Part shown: piece after piece, positions 1-5,003 of the stretch
How positions within the stretch are numbered: position 1 is the stretch's first letter
How the letters are laid out: every line of letters starts with the position of its first letter
Assembly: GCA_020444005.1 (NCBI GenBank)
Contig: JAHLLU010000129.1
Coordinates: forward strand, 1 to 6,223
Length of the DNA: 6,223 nt
Reading direction: 5' to 3'
Source of the DNA: an archaeon
GTDB taxonomy: Archaea; Thermoproteota; Bathyarchaeia; TCS64
The notes under the pieces: generated by a model
Database searches by the model: none
The model's input: the letters and a program-made list of their open reading frames with translations, nothing else
What the model was told of the DNA's origin: nothing
Position numbers and translations under genes: made by a program

Positions 1-2
1 CT

Positions 3-131
3 TTCACACTCAAGGTAGAGTACATTGAGGAAAAATACGCTGACGCGAAGGTTGGGTTCCCCGGGGTAAAAAGGTTTGATTCGTTGACCGTCACCAGAGA
101 GTGTATGAGTTTAGCTGATGTGATCTTCTAA
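3..131 (+). CDS. C-terminal end of an unidentified protein (5' end outside window)
   Basis: One forward frame is open from the left edge to a TAA at 129-131, giving 42 residues that begin FTLKVEYIEEKYADAKVGF and end SLADVIF. The other two forward frames hit stops early (TAG at 16-18, TGA at 26-28). The composition is that of an ordinary soluble protein, with mixed charged and hydrophobic residues and no membrane segment. I do not recognise the family from so short a tail. The gene runs in the same direction as the nuclease-like gene that starts about 80 bp downstream. A palindrome and a TATA-like tract lie between them, so they may be separate transcription units. The fragment could be a chance open stretch, although its sensible amino-acid composition argues mildly against that. 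Confidence 0.5.
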   Translation, partial: FTLKVEYIEEKYADAKVGFPGVKRFDSLTVTRECMSLADVIF

Positions 132-144
132 GTTTCACAAAGGT

Positions 145-156
145 CCCTAATTAGGG
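145..156. repeat. Perfect 12-bp palindrome CCCTAATTAGGG in the intergenic region
   Basis: CCCTAATTAGGG is exactly self-complementary. It is flanked by AGGT (141-144) and ACCT (161-164), which are also complementary, with four unpaired bases on the right side. It lies just after the stop of the upstream gene and just before the T-rich, TATA-like tract for the next gene. It could be an operator for a dimeric regulator. It could also be a hairpin that, with the T run at 167-171, ends the upstream transcript. The sequence does not decide between these. Confidence 0.5.
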
Positions 157-164
157 GATAACCT

Positions 165-175
165 CTATTTTTATA
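165..175 (+). promoter_or_regulatory. Candidate archaeal TATA box for the nuclease-like gene
   Basis: The tract CTATTTTTATA is the only strong A/T-rich box-A-like element between the upstream stop codon and the start at 211. An archaeal start site about 25 bases downstream would fall near 195-200. That gives a very short leader, consistent with the lack of a clear SD before the TTG. The T run could instead serve as a termination tract for the upstream gene. Confidence 0.3.
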
Positions 176-210
176 ACAGGTAACCAGAGTGCATCATTGT
201 TGGGATACGG

Positions 211-861
211 TTGGTTGAGTCTCCTAGTCATTTGTATCTGAAACAGGTTGGTATGCTCTGGCTGTATAATCAGATGTGTCACATGGTGGAGACCGAGGTC
301 AAACTCAACCAGCTTGGACTCCTAAGATACCTTGAACTCGACAACAAGAAGGTAATCGATGTTGTAGGCGTTGGTCTCAAGTATTTCCCATGGAGAAAAC
401 GCAAGATACAAGACCACCATATTGATGATTTCGAGTTAGTAAAGCCCCAGAAATACGAGATCGGATACAATATACTCCGCGGAATAGAGGTAAAGGTAAG
501 TAAAAGCGACTTCAAGAACGGTTTCATCTGCACAGGCACCAACTACAACTATGTATTAACGCCAACAAAACTCATCAGCCCAAGCCTACTACCCAAAGGA
601 GTCGGACTCATAGAGTATAACCGCTACAAGTTTGATGTAACAGAGAACGACCTTGAGGAACACCCAGCGGGACGCCCATATACCATCAAGGGACTAAGAG
701 TAGTGAAAAGAGCACGGTACCGTCACTTGCCCCAGTTTCACATAGACCATGTCATATCAACTATAGCCCAGCGTAGAACAGCTACAAGAAATAGGGTATA
801 CAAACAGGTGATTGAGGGTTTAACCGACTCAGAGCTAGTTTATTGTATTACTACCCAGTAG
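211..861 (+). CDS. PD-(D/E)xK nuclease-fold protein, MmcB-like
   Basis: The 216-residue protein has the layout of a restriction-endonuclease-like fold. A first helix ends in ETEV (about residues 27-30). Then come a strand with Asp50 (KKVIDVVGV) and a strand with the ExK pair Glu93/Lys95 (GIEVKVSKSDF). NYNYVLTP (111-118) and LLPKGVGLIEYN (126-137) follow. This order, especially EVKxSxxDF followed by a strand and then LPxGxGLI, resembles the MmcB family of DNA-repair-associated nucleases; that assignment is by memory of the motif, not by a search. About 40 residues between Asp50 and Glu93 look like an insertion. The last 60 residues are basic and may bind nucleic acid. The TTG at 211 is preferred because the helix begins within a few residues; the first in-frame ATG (253) would cut into it. 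An in-frame TAA at 181-183 limits the start. The 3' end overlaps the convergent tfb gene by 27 bp. Substrate and role are unknown. Confidence 0.7.
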   Translation: MVESPSHLYLKQVGMLWLYNQMCHMVETEVKLNQLGLLRYLELDNKKVIDVVGVGLKYFPWRKRKIQDHHIDDFELVKPQKYEIGYNILRGIEVKVSKSDFKNGFICTGTNYNYVLTPTKLISPSLLPKGVGLIEYNRYKFDVTENDLEEHPAGRPYTIKGLRVVKRARYRHLPQFHIDHVISTIAQRRTATRNRVYKQVIEGLTDSELVYCITTQ

Positions 862-1731
862 GTCCTCAATACCCCTAAGTCTGTTACGTAGGGTTACCTC
901 TGTTGTCCCAGCCGCCTCTGCGATATCCTTCTGAATACGCTTGTCATTTGTCTCGATGCTCGCCTTGTAGAGAGCAGCAGCCGCGAGACCTCTAGGGTCT
1001 TTTCCTGTTAGTCCACGGTGTTTTTTTGCTTCTCTTAGAAGGTCTACTGCGTATTGCTGGGTTCTGGGTTCTAGTTCTAGTTTTGATGCGATGCTGGGGA
1101 CGAACTTCATGGGGTCATCCACTGGCATCTTGAGGTTTAGCTCTTTGATCAAGAGCCTGTATGTTCTGGCTACCTCGGCGTGGTTTCTTGTTGAAACCGC
1201 TGTGATCTCGGGGAGGGGTCTTGGTAGAGATAAGTGTCTACACGCTGCATAGAGGCTTGCGGCAACAAAACCATCTATGCTGCGTCCACGTAAGAGATCG
1301 GCTTTCAACGCTTTTCTGTAGATGAGTGCTGCTCTTTCCTTGACGTTCTGCGGGATATGCATCTGTGTCGCGATCCTGTCCAGCTCAGCCATAGCTGTGC
1401 TGAGGTTTCGCTGCTCTGTCTCATCAAACTTAGACCGGTTATCGAATCTTCGCAGACGAGTCATCTTTATCCGGGTCTCGTTTTTGAGACGGTTGCCGTT
1501 GTGGTCTCTGTCGGGTCTGAATATTGTTGATAGTCCTTTATCGTATAGAGTATAGCTGTAGCCGAGGCCTGTCCTGCTTCGGTTGTTGCGTTCGGTTGTT
1601 GTGAAGGCTCTCCACTCTGGTCCTTGGTTGATTAATGTGTCTTTGACTACGAGTCCACATCTCCCGCAGACTTCTTCTCCAGTCTCGTAGTCGATTACTA
1701 TTTTTTCGCTTCCGCAACTTGTGCATTTTAT
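835..1731 (-). CDS. tfb: Transcription initiation factor B (TFB, TFIIB homologue), probable ATA start
   Basis: TFB binds the TATA-binding protein/DNA complex and recruits RNA polymerase. Counting from ATA at 1731-1729, the product is 298 residues, normal for archaeal TFB. The N-terminal zinc ribbon has Cys3/Cys6 and Cys22/Cys25 (CGRC). The B-reader/linker region follows with GPEWRAF and a GLST motif, then two cyclin repeats at about 110-197 and 205-292. The first cyclin repeat contains GRSIDGFVAASLYAACR and the second contains GKDPRGLAAAALYKAS. The frame is open without interruption up to a TAG at 1752-1750, but no ATG, GTG or TTG lies before the first Cys codon. ATA is favoured because it gives the usual (M)KCxxCGS start nine bases after GGAGG. 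The ATG at 1464 would remove the whole zinc ribbon and linker. The gene is divergent from the ribbon-helix-helix gene and convergent with the nuclease-like gene. Confidence 0.93.
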   Translation of the reverse strand: MKCTSCGSEKIVIDYETGEEVCGRCGLVVKDTLINQGPEWRAFTTTERNNRSRTGLGYSYTLYDKGLSTIFRPDRDHNGNRLKNETRIKMTRLRRFDNRSKFDETEQRNLSTAMAELDRIATQMHIPQNVKERAALIYRKALKADLLRGRSIDGFVAASLYAACRHLSLPRPLPEITAVSTRNHAEVARTYRLLIKELNLKMPVDDPMKFVPSIASKLELEPRTQQYAVDLLREAKKHRGLTGKDPRGLAAAALYKASIETNDKRIQKDIAEAAGTTEVTLRNRLRGIEDLLGSNTIN

Positions 1732-1740
1732 CGTGAGTAG

Positions 1741-1745
1741 CCTCC
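1741..1745 (-). promoter_or_regulatory. Shine-Dalgarno GGAGG of tfb, decides the start
   Basis: On the reverse strand GGAGG is followed by CTA CTC ACG ATA AAA TGC. Spacing is 9 bases to ATA and 6 to ACG, close to the 7 and 8 bases seen before the two metE genes in this window. This places initiation at ATA (or ACG) rather than at the out-of-frame ATG (1726-1724) or the far internal ATG at 1464. Confidence 0.65.
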
Positions 1746-1788
1746 GAACCTAAAAGGTGCCAGTCTTGTTAGTTGCTGGAATTTTTGA

Positions 1789-1794
1789 TTATAA
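1789..1794. promoter_or_regulatory. Candidate shared TATA element between divergent tfb and RHH genes
   Basis: TTATAA is the best box-A-like element in the 108-bp divergent intergenic region and is self-complementary. Reading forward, a start about 25 bases on would fall near 1817, leaving about 23 bases before the RHH start at 1840. Reading in reverse, it would fall near 1766, about 20 bases before the tfb SD. One element could serve both directions, or there may be two overlapping promoters. No other feature is seen in this intergenic stretch. Confidence 0.35.
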
Positions 1795-1839
1795 GGGTGC
1801 CGTGTACATTTTCCTTCAAACATACGATAAGGTTAATAA

Positions 1840-2463
1840 GTGTGTTCACTTGTGTTCAAAAGTATCTTGAAGTTCCATGACCCATACGCTAAAGGTAACA
1901 CAATTACCCGTACCATCAGAATCGATGAAGGATATGATGATATTCTCAAACATGAGGCTGACAGGCATGGAATCAGCGTCAACCAGATTATGGATCAACA
2001 GATCAGACGCTATGTAGAGACATACAGGTTCTTCGATAAATCAAACGCGGCGACACTCTCAGCTAGCACACTACGTGCACTAATGGAAGTGTTAGATGAA
2101 GAGACAATCATGAAGATAAGCTACGAGTTGGGTAAGGAACGACCCCACGAGCTTATGCTCCGAAGAGGAATACAGCCAACCTATGAGACTTCTTTATGGT
2201 ATATTCAAGAGGTCTTAGGTGATCACAGCGGCTGGTTTACCGCTATAATAAGTACACGCGGAGAACATGAAAACATCAACCTGAGTCACGCCTATGGCTA
2301 CAAATGGAGCCTATTTCTAAGCGGGTATCTCAAAGAGTTGTTTGAGGAGGTTCTTGAGATTAAACCCGAGGTTACTGTGTTATCTTCTTCCACGAACTTC
2401 GCGTTCAAGGTCAGGGATATAGAGAAAAAATGGGGCTCAATACGGGAGCAGAAAGACGTTTAG
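1840..2463 (+). CDS. Ribbon-helix-helix DNA-binding protein with an uncharacterised C-terminal domain
   Basis: The 207-residue product has an N-terminal ribbon-helix-helix (RHH) signature. A short strand (about 21-29, TITRTIRID) is followed by a first helix (about 30-43), a turn with GIS, and a second helix (about 46-63, VNQIMDQQIRRYVETY). Such domains dimerise and insert the strand into the DNA major groove. The following ~140 residues are not a domain I can name. They contain a mixed helical part, an aromatic-rich strand segment (HSGWFTAIIS) and a helix beginning LSHAYGYKWSLFLSGYLKEL, then a final strand (NFAFKV). The region may be a sensory or oligomerisation domain. The start is uncertain: GTG at 1840 follows a weak AAGGT (1829-1833), and an in-frame GTG at 1852 would shorten the product by four residues. 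The divergence from tfb hints at local autoregulation, but this is inference. Confidence 0.75.
   Translation: MCSLVFKSILKFHDPYAKGNTITRTIRIDEGYDDILKHEADRHGISVNQIMDQQIRRYVETYRFFDKSNAATLSASTLRALMEVLDEETIMKISYELGKERPHELMLRRGIQPTYETSLWYIQEVLGDHSGWFTAIISTRGEHENINLSHAYGYKWSLFLSGYLKELFEEVLEIKPEVTVLSSSTNFAFKVRDIEKKWGSIREQKDV
1841..1858 (+). repeat. Tandem 8-bp direct repeat TGTGTTCA with 10-bp period at the RHH gene start
   Basis: TGTGTTCA occurs at 1841-1848 and again at 1851-1858, separated by CT. The 10-bp period puts both copies on the same face of the helix, as expected for cooperative binding of RHH dimers. It overlaps the first codons of the RHH gene and so could be an autoregulatory operator. 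It may also be chance repetition within coding sequence. Confidence 0.35.
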
Positions 2464-2471
2464 GCGTTACC

Positions 2472-2479
2472 TTTAATAC
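2472..2479 (+). promoter_or_regulatory. Candidate TATA box for the aIF5A-DHS operon
   Basis: TTTAATAC lies in the 62-bp gap between the RHH stop and the aIF5A start. A transcription start about 25 bases downstream would fall near 2500 and give a leader of about 25 bases that contains the GGTGA ribosome site. Another A/T-rich stretch, TAAATTAGATTAA (2501-2513), is too close to the start codon for a leadered message but cannot be excluded. Confidence 0.3.
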
Positions 2480-2514
2480 AAGAAATCCCTCAAGTGTCTG
2501 TAAATTAGATTAAT

Positions 2515-2519
2515 GGTGA
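2515..2519 (+). promoter_or_regulatory. Shine-Dalgarno GGTGA of aIF5A
   Basis: GGTGA ends six bases before the ATG at 2526 and matches the anti-SD core at the 3' end of archaeal 16S rRNA. It selects 2526 over the second in-frame ATG at 2538, which would be 18 bases away. Confidence 0.6.
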
Positions 2520-2525
2520 ACATGA

Positions 2526-2924
2526 ATGGCATTTAGAATGGCAAAAGTCGGTGAACTGAAAGAGGGAAGCTATGCAATCATTAACGATGAACCAAGCCAA
2601 ATCAAACAGATCACAAAAAGCAAACCAGGAAAACACGGAAGCGCAAAATTCAGATGTACCGCCATCAGTCTCTTCGACGGAAGAAAACAAAGCTACGTCG
2701 CTAGTACAGACACAAACATACAGGTACCTATCGTTGACAAGCGAAGTGGACAGATCGTAAGCGTATCTCCTGCAAGTATCCAGCTTATGGACCTTGAGAC
2801 CTATGAGATGCGGGATGTTAATACTCCTGATGATGAGGAAATCGCGTCCAAGATCGAGGCTGGCAAGGAAGTCGAGTACTGGATTATCATGGATCGTGTA
2901 AAGATCCAGAGAGTCAAGAACTGA
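2526..2924 (+). CDS. eif5a: Translation factor aIF5A (hypusine-containing)
   Basis: The 132-residue protein is the usual length for archaeal IF5A, which binds the ribosomal E/P site and relieves stalling, notably at proline stretches. The N-terminal SH3-like domain contains the modification loop SKPGKHGSAK (residues 32-41); Lys36 is the residue converted to deoxyhypusine or hypusine. The C-terminal half (from about residue 70, PIVDKRSGQIVSV) is the OB-fold domain, ending DRVKIQRVKN. The start at 2526 is supported by GGTGA at good spacing. The gene for the modifying enzyme, deoxyhypusine synthase, begins 10 bp after this stop on the same strand, so substrate and modifier are almost certainly co-transcribed. 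Recognition rests on the loop motif, length and neighbour. Confidence 0.96.
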   Translation: MAFRMAKVGELKEGSYAIINDEPSQIKQITKSKPGKHGSAKFRCTAISLFDGRKQSYVASTDTNIQVPIVDKRSGQIVSVSPASIQLMDLETYEMRDVNTPDDEEIASKIEAGKEVEYWIIMDRVKIQRVKN

Positions 2925-2934
2925 AGGCACAAAG

Positions 2935-3876
2935 ATGAAGAAGGTTCATCAAATCAGGCTTCGCCCCGGCATGACCGTGGGAGAGTTGGCTGAGGAGATG
3001 CGTCTCACTGGGGTAATGCAAGGAGGACGAGTCGGCAGAGCTGCTGAAATCGTCGCCGAGATGTTTAGCGACCCCAGTTATACTGTTTTTATCACATTAA
3101 GCGGACCTCTGGTACCTGGTGGTATGAGGGTTATTCTTCGTGACCTCATTAGAGACGGTTATGTTGATGCAGTTATGACCAACGGAGCCAATATGGTGCA
3201 TGACATCGTTGAATCCATGGGACGCACTCACTATATCGGCACTACAAATGTTGATGATGAGAAGTTATACGAGGAAGGCTATAACCGGGCTTATGATATT
3301 TTCATCGAGAATGATACTTTTGTGGATATTGAGAGCTACGTCGGTAAACTCATAGATGATATTCCAGAGGAAAAAAGAGACGGCATCGCCATCCATGAAT
3401 TCCTTCATGAAATAGGAGCAAGAATCACAGACGAGGAGTCAGTGCTCAAGGCAGCCGCAGACAAAAACATACCCATATTCAGCCCCGGTTTTCTAGACTG
3501 TATGCTTGGAATACCACTCTGGCTGTATAGTAAGCAGAAGAAGCTGGTTTTTGATCCCCTCAAAGACTTTGACCTCTTGGGTGACATGGTATTTGACGCA
3601 GAGAAATCAGGTGCAATAATTCTCGGAGGAGGCACACCCAAACATCACACACAGTACATGCACACGCTACGCGACGGATTAGACGCAGCAATACAATTGA
3701 GCAGTGCACGTGTTGAAGATGGAAGCCTCAGCGGAGCACCTCTTAGAGAGTCTATTACATGGGGAAAACTCAGAAAAGGTCAGCTTGAAGAAAAAACCGC
3801 GACCATATTCGGCGAGGTAACAAGTCTTTTCCCGTTTATTATCGCCGCGGCTTTAGAGAAAATAGAGAAGAGTTAA
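2935..3876 (+). CDS. dys: Deoxyhypusine synthase
   Basis: This enzyme transfers the aminobutyl group of spermidine, in an NAD-dependent reaction, to the lysine of aIF5A to form deoxyhypusine. The 313-residue product is normal for archaeal members. Visible motifs are the early SGPLVPGGMR (56-65) and TNGANMVHD (82-90) of the nucleotide-binding core, GGGTPKHH (231-238) with the active-site histidine region, and DGSLSGAP (262-269). TWGKLR (275-280) carries Lys278, aligned with the catalytic lysine that forms the enzyme-substrate imine. All key motifs are present, so it should be active. AAGG at 2924-2927, overlapping the aIF5A stop, is seven bases from the ATG. This supports translation of the pair from one message. 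The TAA (3874-3876) overlaps the stop of the convergent metE gene. Confidence 0.96.
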   Translation: MKKVHQIRLRPGMTVGELAEEMRLTGVMQGGRVGRAAEIVAEMFSDPSYTVFITLSGPLVPGGMRVILRDLIRDGYVDAVMTNGANMVHDIVESMGRTHYIGTTNVDDEKLYEEGYNRAYDIFIENDTFVDIESYVGKLIDDIPEEKRDGIAIHEFLHEIGARITDEESVLKAAADKNIPIFSPGFLDCMLGIPLWLYSKQKKLVFDPLKDFDLLGDMVFDAEKSGAIILGGGTPKHHTQYMHTLRDGLDAAIQLSSARVEDGSLSGAPLRESITWGKLRKGQLEEKTATIFGEVTSLFPFIIAAALEKIEKS

Positions 3877-3899
3877 GCTAGTTCTTTTGCTAGCTCTTT
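3873..3899. terminator. Shared convergent gene end with possible bidirectional T-rich termination
   Basis: The palindromic TTAA at 3873-3876 holds the stop codon of the forward dys gene (3874-3876) and of the reverse metE gene (3875-3873). Reading forward past it, the strand is T-rich (TTCTTTT, CTCTTTACCTTTT). Reading in reverse, it is pyrimidine-rich as well (CTCTTCTCTATTTTC). Archaeal RNA polymerase terminates at T-rich non-template tracts, so each gene's last Lys/Glu codons may supply the terminator of the other. A weak 6-bp inverted repeat (AGCTAG 3876-3881 / CTAGCT 3890-3895) is also present. Confidence 0.4.
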
Positions 3900-5003
3900 A
3901 CCTTTTGTTAGGTTCAGTAGTTTCTGGTATGCTACGTCCCAGCTACGTGTACGTAAACCACAGTCTGGAGTAACCCACACCTTTTCCTTACCTACAAGGT
4001 CAGCGACATAGAGTACGCGATCACGAACCAACTCTGGGCTCTCAATGAAATCCGTGTGAATATCAAGGAATCCCGGAGCATACGCACCCTTGTATCCGTT
4101 ATCGAGGAAAGCCGTCAACCCATCATATCCGGGGTGGCTTGGGCCTTCCTCGTGTACGTCTCGGTTGGCGAATTCTAGGCTCAACTGGCTGCATTTCTTG
4201 AGACTGGGTACGTATTGGGCTAGTAGGTTATAGTTGCTGAAGCAGTTGTGGAGACTAAACTCGATGTCGAAGCCTTCTGTGAGTCGGTTGTAGGCGTCTA
4301 CGAATAGCTCCATCTCTTCTGGGGTTTCTTTGGTGGTTACTGCTGGTTCATCTATCTGTATCCACTTTACACCAGCATCAACTAGCTTCTTGAACTCTGG
4401 GCGTAACGCCTCATCTACGATGTCAAAGATAAGTTCTTTTCGTGCCTCGTAGCGTCGCCTTGGGAAGCTCTTGATGTTGCTGTGTTTTTTCTCGTAGTAC
4501 TCGTTGTATGTCCAGTCTGTAAGTGTGTATGGTCCAGTAATGGGCACTTTCAAAGGAAGATTTGTCTGTTTTTTGACTGACTCGTATTCCTCAAGGTAGT
4601 AGGGTTGCTTGTAGCTGACTTTTTCGACAACGCTTGCCTTCTTGAAGTATCTGTAGTCGAAGCTCTTGATCCAGCCGCTGAACTTGAATCCACCTAGATT
4701 TCTGATGACATGTTCATACATCTCGACTCGCCACTGCTCACCATCATAAACATAGTCTAGTCCGGCTTTCTCGAACATCGTCAAGACATACAATGCGCTA
4801 AGATCAACAATCTCCTGTTTACGGTTAGGAGAATCACCTTTCAGAACCGTTTCTACTTTCGAATAGTCGATTCCCAGTATCTTTGCCCACTTCTCCGCGT
4901 CATCAAGGTCAGCTTGATTCAGTTTTCTACCAGCATAGCCCTTAACCCTCCAACGAGGCTTAGCTATGCTACCTATCTCATATGTTGGGAATAGTTTGCT
5001 CAT
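3873..5003 (-). CDS. metE: MetE-type methionine synthase, stand-alone catalytic (C-terminal) barrel
   Basis: This is the cobalamin-independent methyltransferase that methylates homocysteine on a zinc-bound thiolate. The 376-residue product corresponds to the C-terminal half of bacterial MetE. It begins with the homocysteine-loop sequence PTYEIGSIAKP (6-16). It has IQIDEPA (215-221) and the four zinc ligands: His252 and Cys254 (LHNCFSN), Glu277 (LSLEFANR) and Cys348 (TPDCGLRTRSW). The active site therefore looks complete. Start ATG 5003-5001 is chosen because AAAGGAGG lies seven bases upstream and the ATG overlaps the previous gene's TGA. An upstream in-frame ATG at 5072 would add 23 residues of low plausibility inside the preceding gene. 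It is the last gene of a metF - metE(N) - metE(C) operon. A core methionine synthase taking methyl groups from a corrinoid protein is the alternative, but the adjacent N-type barrel and MetF favour a pterin donor. Confidence 0.92.
   Translation of the reverse strand: MSKLFPTYEIGSIAKPRWRVKGYAGRKLNQADLDDAEKWAKILGIDYSKVETVLKGDSPNRKQEIVDLSALYVLTMFEKAGLDYVYDGEQWRVEMYEHVIRNLGGFKFSGWIKSFDYRYFKKASVVEKVSYKQPYYLEEYESVKKQTNLPLKVPITGPYTLTDWTYNEYYEKKHSNIKSFPRRRYEARKELIFDIVDEALRPEFKKLVDAGVKWIQIDEPAVTTKETPEEMELFVDAYNRLTEGFDIEFSLHNCFSNYNLLAQYVPSLKKCSQLSLEFANRDVHEEGPSHPGYDGLTAFLDNGYKGAYAPGFLDIHTDFIESPELVRDRVLYVADLVGKEKVWVTPDCGLRTRSWDVAYQKLLNLTKGKELAKELA

Noticed and set aside
279..542. Reverse open frame inside the nuclease-like gene
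   Set aside because: Low-complexity Ser/Thr/Arg-rich product, no SD, and fully inside a gene with clear motifs on the forward strand.
835..1464. tfb starting at the internal ATG 1464
   Set aside because: This would leave a factor with only the two cyclin repeats, although the zinc ribbon and B-linker are intact in the same uninterrupted frame upstream.
1538..1726. Reverse-strand open frame starting with ATG at 1726 as a separate small gene
   Set aside because: It is out of frame with tfb and lies entirely over the TFB zinc ribbon and linker. Its product is Arg/Asn-rich with no recognisable fold, while the overlapping frame encodes a perfect CxxC/CxxC zinc ribbon.
2505..2930. Long reverse open frame opposite aIF5A
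   Set aside because: It is a shadow of the aIF5A coding sequence. Its product is rich in Ser/Cys/Leu runs with no family likeness, and aIF5A is unmistakable on the other strand.
3876..3899. 12-bp near-tandem repeat GCTAGTTCTTTT / GCTAGCTCTTTA as a recombination or attachment site
   Set aside because: It encodes the KELAKELA end of metE. Short codon-level duplication explains it, and there is no integrase or tRNA nearby.
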